Assembly: GCA_016713905.1 (NCBI GenBank)
Contig: JADJOE010000003.1
Span: 1 to 64,000 of the forward strand
Direction: 5' to 3'
DNA: 64,000 nt
From: Candidatus Vicinibacter proximus
GTDB lineage: Bacteria; Bacteroidota; Bacteroidia; Chitinophagales; Saprospiraceae
Made by a program: the position numbers and the translations under genes. The notes under the pieces were generated by a model. The model saw only the letters and a list, made by a program, of their open reading frames with translations. It had not been told where the DNA came from and ran no database searches. Position 1 is the first letter of the stretch. Every line of letters starts with the position of its first letter. This document shows positions 1 through 10,904 of this stretch, one piece after another.

Positions 1-1196
1 AAATTATTTATTTCTGTCTCCTTTTAATCTCTGCTTCTATAGCAAACGCACAAACCAGCACAAGTGCTGCATTTTGAAAAGTTGCCTCGCTGGGAGATCA
101 GCTCTTTGTAAAGCTTACGAAAAACAGGACACGGCGACTTTTTAACGGATTGCTAAAAGCGTTTTTGGAGAAATTCAACACTCTTGATACCACTGCCCGA
201 AGTCGTATGCCCGTTACTATGCAAGTGCATATTACAGCGCGGCGTGTCACGTACGCTTTGATGAATAACAAGTCACAGGCACTGGCAAGTTTAGAAAAAG
301 CAATTAAGGGTGGTTATACTAATTATGCCATATTCAGGAAGACGCTGACCTCAACAACATGCGGAGCGACAAAAATTCAAAGCTATTGTCGGACCGTTAA
401 GAGAGGTGGGCGACTACATTTACATTTTGAAAAAAGCCGGGAAATACAACGAAATGACAATAAACCGCTACCGCAGTTACCTATCAAAAAATAGTAGCAA
501 CTCAATCTTATTGCCCTTCACAAAGCGTTTAATTTAGATAGCATAGCTGGCAGCGGTAACGAAGTGTCAAAATCCTAAACCTGTTGCATTGGATACATTA
601 CTCTCGTCCCCCACGGCGGTAATCACGACAACCCTACGGTAAAAATGCAATGAACATGATAGCTGTTTGCAAGCGTGACAAGCTGGTTTGAACTGCCGGG
701 GATTGGCGGCTGTTTTAAATGAATGTTACTTGGCTTTGGGTTTCAAATCCGTTTTGTGACATGCCTACCGAAAGATAGCCTAAGCATTGACCCCGATTAC
801 CATGTTATCAATGCGGTATATTCTGAAGACGCGAAAAAAGTGGTTATGGATTGACCCAAGAAATGACGCCTATGTAATGAACGAAATAGGGGACTGTTAA
901 GTATTGAAGAAGTTCGAGAACGAATGATTAATGACAAGCCGTTAATCTTGAACCCAGAAGCAAACTGGAACAGGCAGTTTTCAAAAAACCAAACAAAACT
1001 ATTTGTAACATACATGGCTAAAAACCTGTACATGCTTCAGTGCAACGTTAACAGCGAGTATGACACCGAGACTTACGGCAACAACAAAATAATTACAACA
1101 ATTACGCTTTTGCCATTAGAATATTTCAAGCAAACGCCTGACCGTTCAGAATATACCAATAAAGAAATCAACGACCTTTATACATTACAAGACTAA
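1..1196 (+). pseudogene. Broken TPR plus transglutaminase-like secreted protein (5' end outside window)
   Basis: No single frame is open, but joining frames gives one coherent protein. It starts with a signal-peptide-like segment (SVS..LLISASIANAQ, from about base 12). A TPR-like part follows (ALMNNKSQALASLEKAIKGG, about 255-315; DADLNNMRSDKNFKAIV; GDYIYILKKAGKYNE). Then comes a transglutaminase-like core with the Cys of NCRGLAAVLNECYLALGF (about 690), the His of DPDYHVINAVYS (about 800) and the Asp of WLWIDP (about 850). The C-terminal part is the open stretch 924-1196. At least eight frame changes are needed, nearly all at short homopolymers, so this is either decay or uncorrected sequence error. 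The start codon lies just left of base 1. The stop TAA falls in a CTAAC motif as in other cassettes here. The Cys-His-Asp order is that of transglutaminase folds; whether it is enzymatically active cannot be judged. Confidence 0.7.
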
Positions 1197-1240
1197 CAAC
1201 CCAACTCTGTTTTGGCAGGCACCGTGATAACAGCACGAAC

Positions 1241-1434
1241 GCACAACAGGGGGTTTGCTGCCATGGCGGGGCGATGGAAGTAACTTCAGCTATGTGCAGG
1301 CATCAGCAGCAATTCCAGCGTGACGAATAACGCCAAGCAATAAAACTTATCTTCAACAATAAAACAAAATTGGGCTGCGGTTCGGGGCTGACATTCAATG
1401 AATGCCGCCACAGCAGCAAGCCTAGTCCGTTGGC
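1241..1434 (+). other. attC-like recombination site A
   Basis: Left element CACAAC at 1242-1247 and right element CCGTTGGC at 1427-1434. The inner arms pair imperfectly: TTTGCTGCCATGGCGG near 1254-1269 against the reverse complement of CCGCCACAGCAGCAAG near 1405-1420. The middle holds TTGGGCTGCGGTT at 1370-1382, a motif repeated in site H. It separates the broken transglutaminase-like gene from the T9SS protein gene. A second CTAAC at 1193-1197 suggests the site could be longer or composite. Confidence 0.5.
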
Positions 1435-1486
1435 AGCAAATTTAACTTAAAACAACAGGCATCGTATAAAACTAATTTTATTTACC

Positions 1487-2367
1487 ATGAAGTCGCTTCT
1501 ACTTTTTCTTATTCTACCGAACCTAGCCTTAACCCAGACATGGGCTCCAATTGGTGCAAAATGGACTTACACACAAGGTACAATCAATCCCAATTATACA
1601 ACATTCACAACATTTGAGTCGGTTGCAGATACGGTTATAAATGGACAAAGTTGTAAGATCTTAACAATAATTGAACACTATGGACCTGGTTGGTCTGACA
1701 CCACACAACAATACACATATTCGGATAACAACCGGGTTTATTTTTATAGTGGCACGAGCTGGTGTTTAATATATGACTTTAATGCACAACAAGGTGATAC
1801 ATTCGTACTGAATTGTTTTCATGGGGCACTCGTCCAGCCAGTAGTAAAAGTTTTATCTGTTGATACAATTACAATTAATGAGCATCAGCGAAAACGCTTT
1901 GATTATTTAGTATCCGACTTGCTTATTGGATTTTCTGGATTTGTAATTGAAGGAATCGGTAATACATATGGCATGTTTCCAGTTGTCCATCACACCTTAG
2001 GTATTGGACCTTTAAGATGCTATGAAGATAGTATCCTTGGTCTTTATAAAAACCAATATTACTATAGAAATAGGGATTCAGCATGGCACCAGGACTGCAA
2101 TTTAATTATTACAGGTGTTGACGATCAGACTGCTTCTGAAAATTTGAAAGTGTTCCGAATCCTTTTTTTCGATAATCTTACATTCCAATTCTTAAACAAC
2201 ATACAAACAAGGGTTACTCTTTATGATTTAATGGGAAAGTGTGTTTTAGATCAATATTTACAAACTACGCTACAATAAATACGGAGCTTTTGCCGCGTAG
2301 TATCTACTTCTATGAGGTAAGGAGCAATAATGGAACACGAAAAACTGGAATGATTATCAAACAGTGA
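1487..2367 (+). CDS. Secreted protein with T9SS type A sorting domain (one frameshift)
   Basis: Signal peptide MKSLLLFLILPNLALTQ, then a mainly beta region of unknown function (residues about 20-210). The C-terminal sorting domain has the sequence LKVFRILFFDNLTFQFLN, VTLYDLMGKCVLDQ and then, after the frame change, LLPRSIYFYEVRSNNG and a final GMIIKQ. The first frame stops at 2278. One missing base near 2268 lets the reading continue to the TGA at 2365-2367, which completes the sorting domain, so I extend the gene to there (about 293 residues). It fills a cassette between sites A and B. The signal peptide and sorting domain imply export through Sec and then the type IX machinery to the cell surface or medium. 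Function beyond that is unknown. Confidence 0.75.
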
Positions 2368-2385
2368 AAGCGGATAAAATCTGCT

Positions 2386-2523
2386 GCCAACATCGCATAG
2401 ACTCTACAACGCCAAGCATCAAAAGTCATTCTCTTTTAATTTTTTTCCGCTAATGAGAAATTAATTTATTAGTTTTGGCTGCTATTGGTTTGGCGGTGCA
2501 GCGTCTATGTCAAATCCGTTAGC
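2386..2523 (+). other. attC-like site B (family 1)
   Basis: Left element GCCAAC at 2386-2391, right element CCGTTAGC at 2516-2523. Arms CATAGACTCTACAACGCC (2396-2413) and GGCGGTGCAGCGTCTATG (2502-2519 region) form an imperfect inverted repeat. The same arms and the same middle block (TCATTCTCTTTTAATTTTT) recur in sites E and M, so these three are one repeat family. Confidence 0.65.
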
Positions 2524-2541
2524 GGTCATTTATATACAATA

Positions 2542-3374
2542 ATGAAGATTACTACATTTATATTATTTTTGTGCAATATCTGTATTGTAAATTCTCAGAG
2601 CACATTGCTTCCATTTGAGAAAAATGATTTATGGGGGTATAAGAATACGAACCACACCATTATCGTTAATCCGATATTTGATGAAGCTTACGCTATTTTT
2701 TTGAACGTGGAAGAGTTAAGATAAATGGAAAGTTTGGTTATATTAATTGTAAGGGTAAGGTTGTTATTAAACCTAGCTTTGAATTTGCAGAAGATTTTAT
2801 CTTTGGTGTTGCTGAGGTAAAGGTGAAAAATAAGAAATTTTATATTAATCGAAACGGTAAAAAACTTAAATCAAGTGAATTAATTAGTTGTGTTCATACT
2901 CACCTTGATTCCCCATACTTAATACAAGATAGTCTGTCATTAGGTATTTTCAAGTCTATTTATGAGAAAACTATCGCAAAGCTTTTGCTTTCTGAAGTTG
3001 ATTCATTATATTTAATTGGTCAAATATTAATAGCAAGGAAAAATAATAAATTTGCTGTGTATGATTTAATGATAAGAGATACAACTCCAATTGCTCATAT
3101 TCGAAAAACAGAATTTAAATATGATTCTATCAAGTTCTTTAAATGTAATGATAATGATGGAAAACTTCAAGAAAATATTGCTTTAAAGGAAAATTCGTTT
3201 TGGGGAATGATACTTTTAAATTTTAAAAATGAAATAATAGAACCAAAATACTTATATATAAGTGGTATTAATGGGCACTACGCATTAGTTGAATTCGAAA
3301 ACGGAAATTTTGGCTATATAGATATTTATGGAAAGGAATATTTTTATAGAAATGAAAACTTTAACGGCCACTAA
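2542..3374 (+). CDS. WG-repeat secreted protein (one frameshift)
   Basis: Start ATG at 2542 gives signal peptide MKITTFILFLCNICIVNSQ. WG-type repeat units follow: NDLWGYKNTNHTIIVNPIFD, then KFGYINCKGKVVIKPSFEF after the frame change, and later GNFGYIDIYGKEYF near the C-terminus. The frame breaks at the run of seven T around 2695-2702. One added T joins GYKN..AIF to ERGRVKINGKFGYIN and yields a 277-residue protein. WG repeats are beta-rich units common in secreted bacterial proteins; no enzymatic role is visible. The stop TAA (3372-3374) is inside the CTAAC that opens site C, the layout of an integron cassette. Confidence 0.75.
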
Positions 3375-3500
3375 CATGAGATTAATTCAAGCAGAGCAAT
3401 TTGGATTTTATGCAATAGAATGTCGTATATTTAGCTTGATATAATTGCTATTGGAAGTCTCTTTAAATGCTCTGCCTGAAATTATCTCAGAACCGTTGGG
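3369..3500 (+). other. attC-like site C
   Basis: This is the clearest long hairpin in the array. Left CTAAC at 3371-3375 and right CCGTTGGG at 3493-3500. The arms TGAGATTAATTCAAGCAGAG (3377-3396) and CTCTGCCTGAAATTATCTCA (3470-3489) are near-perfect reverse complements with only a few mismatches. It lies between the WG-repeat gene and the HNH-type gene. Confidence 0.7.
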
Positions 3501-3523
3501 GTCATTAAAAAATAAATTAAACC

Positions 3524-4503
3524 ATGAATCCAACCGAAAAAAGAAGAGCCGAAAATTTTAAATAATTTCTCATCAATGGGAAATATGGAAGCAAAACAAT
3601 TTACTACATGGATATAATCAGAAGTAAATTGGCAATTACATTTGTCCAATTTGTTAAAGCATTTTTCACCGCAAGATTTAAATTAAAGCTATCCTAATCC
3701 TTTAACATTAGAAGATGCTCCTCCAAAATCATTGGGTGGAAAAGCAAATACATTAACCTGCAAAAAATGCAACAATACACTTGGTAGTCAAATAGATTCT
3801 CACCTCCATTACAGACTTAATGAATTGGACAAAAAGAAATTCTTACCAAACAAAGAGGCATAAGTGAAGGTAAAAATTGGCGATGATATTGTTCAAGGAA
3901 CTGTTCGAGTTGACGAGAATGGAACTATGACGAGATTTCACAGCAATAAAAATAATCACAAAGAAAAATTGGAAGAATTCATAAAAAGAATAGACCCAAA
4001 CTCAGAAAATCCATTTGTGACGATTGAATTTCCGACAGGAAAAGTAGATTTATTTAAGTTGAAATTCGCTCTATTAAAATCGGCATACCTGCTTGTTTTT
4101 GAGAGATTTGGATACCTTTTCATATTAGATATAGTTTTCGATAGATAGAGAAAACAACTGCTAAATCCAGATAGAATAATATACCCAACTAAGTTTTGGT
4201 TTGAGCCTCCATATCAAAAAATCACTGTGTGGAGTTCATTTCATCCTTAAAAAAGGGATGGAATCAATATTGGTTATCTTTCCATTAAAGACTGAAAATA
4301 CAGAGCGGATAATAGCTACGATATTACCATTACCTTTTAATTCGATTGATGATATAATTGATGAATTGAATCGAAGGTTCTTGAAAGATAAAACCTTAAA
4401 TTTTCAATGTGCAGCATTTGATCCAAAAGCGGATTATCTGACAGAAGCAGAACACATGAAACATACAGAAAATTATAAAGAAAAAGTAAAAATGTACTGC
4501 TAA
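3524..4503 (+). pseudogene. HNH-endonuclease-like protein, frameshifted
   Basis: ATG at 3524 lies 24 bases after the end of site C. Joined frames give MNPTEKRRAENFK, then a zinc-binding-like stretch (CPICxKHFSPQD), LTLEDAPPKSLGGKANTLTC and KKCNNTLGSQIDSHLHYRLN. This order, with paired Cys and ...EDAPPKSLGGK...C..CN, resembles the HNH family with a CxxC..CxxC zinc site. The C-terminal half (3864-4148 and 4201-4503) continues in two more frames (VKVKIGDDIVQGTVRVDENG; FWFEPPYQKITVW; FDPKADYLTEAEHMKHTENY). At least four indels are needed, mostly at A or T runs. Joined length is about 326 residues. The stop codon is part of GCTAAC in site D. Function as a nuclease is inferred from the motif only. 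Confidence 0.6.
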
Positions 4504-4564
4504 CACTGCATAAAACGGCAAGCTTGCCAATGCGACTGTCCTGCGTTCATGCGAAACCGTTACC
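4499..4564 (+). other. attC-like site D (short)
   Basis: Left GCTAAC at 4499-4504, which contains the stop codon of the gene before, and right CCGTTACC at 4557-4564. The inner arms CATAAAACGGCA and TGCGTTCATG pair imperfectly. At 66 bases it has the size of the short attC sites known from mobile integrons. Confidence 0.55.
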
Positions 4565-4925
4565 GGACTACAGTGTTTCACATTACGAATTACCTTGCTC
4601 AATTACGAATTACAGAACCAATTGCGAATTTCCTATAAGTCGTTTGTCGGCATTTTTGGCAAACAATGATTATATTATCTTGCATTTGAGTTAGGCTTCA
4701 AATTTGAGAACCTGTTGCATTCTATGCTATTCAATAACATGCAAATCGAACAAGCAGCGTTTCTTCAATGAACCAGGTCTTTAAATAGTAGATAAATTTA
4801 TTTTACTTTAAACTTATCAGGGTATATTATGAATGTAGGCGTAAAATATTCATTATTAGATGTTTAATTACTTAGGTTGTAATAATGAATGTATATTGTA
4901 CTGGTGATTAACTTCTTTAATTGGT
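4565..4925. other. Stretch without a recognisable gene
   Basis: AT-rich. It contains two copies of ATTACGAATTAC (about 4583 and 4599) and a diverged third (ATTGCGAATT, about 4623), plus a small inverted repeat around GTCGGCATTTTTGGC. No open frame longer than about 60 codons and no clear promoter for the following large gene could be seen. Confidence 0.4.
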
Positions 4926-7900
4926 ATGAAGATTAAAATATTTATAACTCTAATATTTTGCGCTTGGTCCAAATTATTTTATTGCCAGGAACTAATTCGC
5001 GCAATTAAATTTGGTGGTAATGAAACAGTACAAGGCAATTGTGTTGCTGTTGACGACCAAGATAATGTTTATTCTACTGGATTTTTACTGATACGGTTGA
5101 TTTTGATCCTGGACCTTTGAAATATAATTTGATTGAAGGAAATAGCACTAGTTATAATTTATACATCTCTAAATTAGATTCTTCTGGCAAAGTTATTTGG
5201 GCTAAGTCGTTGTTTGCAACAGACCAAAGGAGCTCTTCTGATTTTCTCTCGGCACAGAAAATTTTAATTTCGAATGGATTTTTTATATATAGTAGGAAGA
5301 TTTACTGGTTCAGTTGATTTTGATCCTGGACCTGGTACCTATTTACTTAATTCAACACTTTACTATCGTTATGATGGATATATTTTGAAGTTTGATCTGG
5401 ATGGAAATTTTCAGTGGGTGAAACATCTTAAAGGACGTGAAAATAAATCCGTTAATTCTATTGATGCCGACTCAAAAGGAAATTTATATTGTACAGGATT
5501 TTTTCAGAAACTATAGATTTTGATTTTGGACCAGGTGTTGCTAATTTGAGACCAACTGATTATGATTCCTATATCTTAAAATTGGCTCCTAATGGAAATT
5601 TTATTTGGGTAAAGCAATTAAAAGGGGATCTCTTAGGCAATTCAAGTAGTGCTATAAAAATTGATAATTTAGATAATATTTATATTTTGGGACAATTCTA
5701 TGGTACAATGGATTTTGATCCAGGTCCATCTTCCTTTAAGTTAAGTCCTAATGGAGATTTAGATGCATACCTAGTAAAACTGGATCCTTCTGGAAATTTT
5801 GTTTGGGCAAATACCATTGCCGGACCGGAATTCAGTTTAAGTGAGGACTTAGATATTGATGCCAGTGGATTTATATATTGTATCGGAGTTTTTTTCTGGT
5901 TCATTAGATTTTAATTTAGTTAACGGTACAAAAAGATTGAAATCATTTGGGGAACAAGATGTTTTTATTTGTAAATTTAATCCAGATGGAAAAGTATTAT
6001 GGGCAGATAATTTTGGGAGTCCAATAAATGATTTCGTCAGCGGAATTGCTCTTGATTTGCAAAATGAAATTTTTATTTCAGGTAGCTTCCAAGATATTGC
6101 CGATTTTATTCAGCAACTGGGGGTAAATTGTTAAGTTCAAAAGGAACTTATGATTTATATTTATTAAAATTAGATTTTGATGGAAATTATTTATGTGCAA
6201 ATAGTACCGGGAGTTCAAACTTGGACTTTGCAGGAGAAGTTATTATTGATAAGCAAAATAGTTTATACCTAACTGGAAGCTTTAACGACACTGTCGATTT
6301 TGATTTTGGGTTTGATGTTACAGAGCTTATTACAACAGGAAGATATCCAAATCCTGATGCTTTTCTATTAAAATATAAGAATTGTTTTAATAAATTTACT
6401 ATTGATACCGTTTATGCTTGTGATTCATATACATGGCTAGACGGAGTAACTTATTTTTCTGATAACAATACTTCATTTAAGAATTTTAGAAAAACCACAT
6501 GTTGTGACAGCACTGTCCAATTAAATCTCAAAATCTATAAATCCGATAGTTCTACCATTCAAAGAACTTCTTGTGATAGTTTTTATTGGAATGGGGTGAA
6601 ACTTGAAAACTCAGGAAGGTATTACTATACAGGAAGTTCTGTTTTTGGATGTGATAGTGTTATCATATTAGATTTAACCATCTTGCAACCAATACAAACT
6701 ATTGACAAAGTGAATGCTTGTGATAGTTATACCTGGAATGGGATTATGTATAATAGTTCTGGTAAATATAGTCATCGATTAACAACATCAGAAGGATGTG
6801 ATTCCATAGCGCATTTAGAATTAGTCGTTAACCAATCTATGCGAGTAGAAATCGAGCATTTTAATTGTGGAACTTATCACTGGAATGGCAATACCTATTT
6901 AAAGAGTGGAGATTATCGTTATGATACCATCGGGATCAATGGTTGTGACAGCACAACTATTCTCCATCTGACCATCGACTCCATCATTCGACAACAAGAG
7001 AAGATCAGCACATGTAATAATTACAATTGGAATGGCATATTGATTACAACGGATGGAATTTATACTGACACATTCCCAAGTATTAATGGGTGTGACAGCA
7101 TTATAACGCTCGATATTAAAATCAAACAAGCTACTCAATCAACAAACTATAGCACAAGTTGTGATAGCTTACTATGGAATGGAAATACCTATACACAAAG
7201 TGGAACATATAATTACAAAACTCAAAATGTAAATGGTTGCGATAGCGTCGCTACGCTAAACTTAATCATTAATCAATCAACTAATTCAACCACAACGATT
7301 ACTACATGCGACAGCCTAATGTGGAATAATAAAGTATACAAACAAAGTGGAACTTATCAATATACAACATTGAATGCATCAGGGTGTGATAGCATTGCTG
7401 AATTGCAGTTAATCATCTATCCATCAAATCATATTCGCGTTCTACAAACTGCATGTAATTCATATAATTGGAATGGCACTATTTACACACAGTCTGGAAC
7501 ATATATTTATAAGACAATCAGTAGTAAAGGATGTGATAGTATAATCACCATGGATTTAACCATTATCCCATCAAGCATAAAAGATACTTCCATTACCATT
7601 TGTGACAGCATCACTTTCCTGAATAACACATTGAGTACAAGCGGAAATTATACATTCATTTTACAAAACACTCAAGGCTGTGATTCTCTAATCCATCTAA
7701 ATCTGAATATCAATTCCCAACACTTTAGATCCAATGTATCTACTTGTGGATCGTATCAATGGGATGTCAATGGAATCACTTATGATAGTTCAGGAATTTA
7801 TGTATCAAAATTCATCAATGGTTCAGCTTGTGATTCCATCTATCAATTGGATTTAACCATTCATAAGAATTACGAAATCAGAGAAAAAGCAGAAGTTTGT

Positions 7901-8464
7901 AAGGAATATTTATGGCCAGTCAATAAAGTATTATACACCCAATCCGGAGATTATATTTACCCTCTTAAAACTAATCATGGTTGCGATTCCATCATTAAAT
8001 TAAATCTTCTCGTTAACCCTGAATTCCAACATACCGACACAGTAACTACAACTGATGCTTATACTTGGCCGGTCAACCTAAAAGCCTATCCCACATCAGG
8101 AACTTATAAAGAAATTTATCAAACACAGAACGGCTGCGATTCGATTCATTTACTTCTCTTATCTATCAGCAAGGATGTATCGATATATTACCCAAATATC
8201 ATTCAACCCGGTGGAGTGAATACCTATTTTACAATTTATGTATACGGTACAACAGCAACAATTAAATCTTTATCTATCTATGATCGATGGGGCGAACGCA
8301 TTTGGCAAAAACAGAATTTCCTGCCCAATGAATTACCACAAGGATGGGATGGCAAATACAAAGACCAGGATGTAATGCCGGGAGTTTATGTTTGGCATGC
8401 GGAGATTGTACTGCTTGATGGAAGTGTGATTATGGAGAAGGGGGATGTGACGGTGGTGAGGTAA
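4926..8464 (+). CDS. Large T9SS type B repeat protein (frames broken by five indels)
   Basis: Joined frames give about 1,179 residues. Signal peptide MKIKIFITLIFCAWSKLFYC. The N-terminal third is made of SBBP-like beta-propeller units, each with DFDPGPG or a variant and then a YxLKxDxxGNFxWVK segment (at least five copies, 5090-6380). The middle has twelve units of the CDSYTWNG..Y..SGTY..GCDS..LNLTI type. The end (RWGERIWQKQNFLPNELP, QGWDGKYKDQDVMPGVYVW) is a type B gliding-motility sorting domain. Frame changes lie near 5085, 5285, 5508, 5893 and 6108, four of them at runs of T or at mixed A/T runs, needing three insertions and two deletions. From 6128 to the stop there is none. It is probably one intact surface adhesin-like protein; adhesion is inference. 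No attC-like site was recognised downstream. Confidence 0.75.
6415..8170 (+). repeat. Twelve tandem Cys-rich coding repeats of about 140 bases
   Basis: Within the large T9SS protein. Each unit has Cys-Asp-Ser near its start, then WNG, then SGTY or SGxY, then GCDS and a beta strand ending LTI or LII. The DNA copies are diverged, so this is an old protein repeat rather than a fresh DNA expansion. The last two units lose WNG for WPV, and the twelfth also lacks the first Cys. Confidence 0.8.
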
Positions 8465-8685
8465 TTCAATTACAAATGTTCAATTACTGTTGTCCAATAA
8501 AGTTGAAAAACGATTCATAAAAAAATATAAGTAATTGATTATTAAACTAGACTTTTATCAATTTAAAAATATACCCCCTCATTCAAATAAAGTTGGAGCT
8601 CTATTTGGATTGAATAATTTCAAGTAATTCATCAATGCATGATCAGGCGATTCTAAAAATTTGAATAAATTAATGTATTGTAAGT

Positions 8686-9695
8686 TCAATTAATAAGTGC
8701 AATTTTTTCAAGTAGCTCTTGATTAGCAGTTACATAATTAAATTTTCTTATAGGTCTGTTGTTTAACATTTTTTCAACATAGCTGACCTGTTTATCGGTT
8801 ACAAATATAAGATTTGTTTTCTTTGGAAAGTATCTCCTGATTACTCCTATTCTATTTTCGACTGTTCCCTTGTCTTGACTTGTATAGGGCCTAGTAAAAT
8901 ACGTAGACACATTAAACAATTTTGCAATTTCATGATGACGACTAAAAGCCAGGTCATTATCAAAAGTTAAGGTCCGTGGCTTGTACTTGTTTTTCTTTAT
9001 GCATGATATAATACCTTTCATAACATTTATACTATCCTTACCAGATAACTTTTTTATTCGGGTATGTAAACTAGCCCTATCTGTTAGCACTAATAATGCG
9101 GCTTTATGATTTTTGCCCATCATAAGGTCTACTTCTAAGTCACCCAATCGCTTGCGTTTGGATACAATAGATGGCCGTTTTTCTAGTGGCATTCGATTTA
9201 GAATAACTCCTCTGTTGTCTTTCCTGTTACTTCGTTTGCGTCGTCTCTTGCAGTGTCTAAGATACTTGTATAGGTCTTTATATTGTCTGTTTTCCTTGGT
9301 ATTTGAGTGCTTACATTCCCATATCCACCGATAAATTCGTTCATGGCTTACCGCAGTTATGTTGTTCAATTTTGCAGCATTACTTATTAATTCTGGACTC
9401 CACTTATCTATTTTAGCTGATTAGCTACTATTGATTTTATCTTATCCGTAAATATTATTCGTTTCGGTTTGTTTTGATGTCGCAATATTGTCTTTCTCTG
9501 TGCATTGTTAGCTTTGTAAGTGCCTGCAGTTTGACCTCTTTGGGCAATATTTCTCTTTAATTCTCGACACACCGTAGATGGATGGACATCAATTTTTTCG
9601 GCAATTAATTTTTGCTTCATTCCGGCTTCATATAAAGCCTCAATCTGGTATCTTTGCTCAAAGCTGAGCTGGTTGTAATTTTTTGACATAGACAA
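8686..9695 (-). CDS. IS30-family transposase (one frameshift)
   Basis: N-terminal helix-turn-helix: QLSFEQRYQIEALYEAGMKQ and HPSTVCRELKRN, typical of IS30. The catalytic core contains LGDLEVDLMMG (first Asp), TFDNDLAFSRH (second Asp) and QDKGTVENRIGVIRRYFPK (Glu), the DDE set of this family. The frame changes near 9410. Adding one A to the AAAA run there joins QLK to IDKWSPELISNAAKL and gives 336 residues. It may therefore be a functional transposase in the real genome. It catalyses cut-and-paste or circle-mediated transposition of the element. Confidence 0.85.
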
Positions 9696-9783
9696 TCCAA
9701 AGATTGCACTACTTGGTCAAAAGGAAAAAAGCCCTTAAAAGCTTTTTTTCCTTTTTTTTGGAAAAATTGCACTTATTTGTTGA
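8686..9783 (-). mobile_element. IS30-family insertion sequence
   Basis: Ends are set by an imperfect inverted repeat: left TCAATTAATAAGTGCAATTT beginning at 8686, right AAATTGCACTTATTTGTTGA ending at 9783, whose reverse complement matches the left end except for a few positions. The left repeat overlaps the last codons of the transposase. Length about 1.1 kb fits IS30 elements. It lies against the prevailing plus orientation of the array and appears to cut the start of the gene at 9777. I could not define a target duplication. Confidence 0.75.
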
Positions 9784-10205
9784 TCTCAGTTAATGATATA
9801 TTGCAAAAAGGTTACGAGAGCCAAATGCCTGATAAGAATTTAGAATGGGTAACACTTAACGACTTGAATTACCTTTCCCCAAAATGGAAATCATCACCTC
9901 AAATTATTAATAAGTCTTATGACGAAAACTTAGGATGTGGGACGGAAAATTTTATACAATTTAAGTGTATGATAGAATCCGAATCAGTCTATTATATCAA
10001 AACAACAATTCGATCACAATCAAGTGGAAGTATTAGAAGTTTTTGTTTGTTTCTCTGGAACGATATTATTGAACTAGGGCATAATATGTGCTCGGGAGCA
10101 TTTGAATTTACCCCTGGTTATAAATATGAGGTAGATTTTACAATTGTTGATTTAATTGGTCAACAAAGTAGATTAGAACAAACAATTGTATTTACAAGCC
10201 CCTAA
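9777..10205 (+). CDS. Unknown protein, N-terminus probably cut by the IS30 element
   Basis: The open frame runs in from the IS end. The first ATG inside it is at 9825 (MPDKNLEWVTLNDLNYLS). I do not recognise the family. The 126 to 142 residues look like a small soluble beta-rich domain (FIQFKCMIESESVYYIKTTI, FEFTPGYKYEVDFTIVDL). No signal peptide is visible, which fits a missing start. Site E follows 19 bases after the stop, so this was the cargo of a cassette. No left half of the gene is visible before the IS element, so part of it may have been deleted. Confidence 0.45.
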   Translation: MLISVNDILQKGYESQMPDKNLEWVTLNDLNYLSPKWKSSPQIINKSYDENLGCGTENFIQFKCMIESESVYYIKTTIRSQSSGSIRSFCLFLWNDIIELGHNMCSGAFEFTPGYKYEVDFTIVDLIGQQSRLEQTIVFTSP

Positions 10206-10223
10206 AGAAAAAAATAAACGCAC

Positions 10224-10356
10224 TGTAACAGACTATACACTCTACGCCGCCAGCAATTTTATGATTCTCTTTCAATTTATCTCAACAACGAAAATTATTT
10301 TTTACTTTTGGTTGCCAAGCTAATGGCGGTGCAACGTGTGTAGCCAATCCGTTAGC
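10224..10356 (+). other. attC-like site E (family 1)
   Basis: Left TGTAAC at 10224-10229, right CCGTTAGC at 10349-10356. Arms ACTATACACTCTACGCCGCC (10232-10251) and GGCGGTGCAACGTGTGTAG (10325-10343) are imperfect reverse complements. The same arms and middle block are present in sites B and M. Confidence 0.65.
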
Positions 10357-10403
10357 AAACATAAAAAAACAGAGAGCGTAGAGCATTTAGAAAATTTATT
10401 TAA

Positions 10404-10904
10404 ATGAAAAGATTTAGTAGAAAAACTAATATTATCGATATGAGTGGCTTCAAGGAATTTATGAAGTCTGATTTTAATTATTTTCTGAGTTACTTCACTG
10501 ATTGAGACATTTTTTCCATAAGCAAATGAATTTTGGAGAATTAATTAATTCTAATTCATGAAAATTTATATGAATCACAGGACAATATATTTTGGATAAA
10601 TTTTAATTATCCCAGTTGAAATTTATGATTCGATTTCATTTGTTGAAAGCAAATAGATGTGGTGAAACTAACAAGCAAAGTGGATTTTCCAATTCTTTAT
10701 TAGTTCAAACTTTTTAACTAAATGCAAACAGGGTGAATGAAAGCTTGGACAATTGAAATCATATCGTTATCAAGAGCTGATCTTGTTTTGAGATAAACTC
10801 CGAGACTCAAATGCTTACAACTTTTCTTATTCACATCAAAAATGAACTATCTTTGCAATTTATCTCGATAAAGGGTTTATTTATAAAAATGATACCAGCT
10901 AACT
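10404..10904 (+). pseudogene. Possible decayed small gene, then unassigned DNA
   Basis: An ATG at 10404 opens MKRFSRKTNIIDMSGFKEFM and then SDFNYFLSYFTD before a stop. Other frames continue with LILIHENLYESQDNIFWINF and then NYPVEIYDSISFVESK to about 10650, which reads like one broken small protein of unknown family. From 10650 to 10847 I see no gene and no clear attC arms, although a CTAAC occurs at about 10668. Confidence 0.3.
10848..10855 (+). promoter_or_regulatory. Possible promoter -7 box for the SET-domain gene
   Basis: TATCTTTG matches the Bacteroidota -7 consensus TAnnTTTG and lies about 50 bases before the ATG at 10905. No good -33 TTTG was found at the usual distance, so it is tentative. 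If real, this cassette carries its own promoter. Confidence 0.35.
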
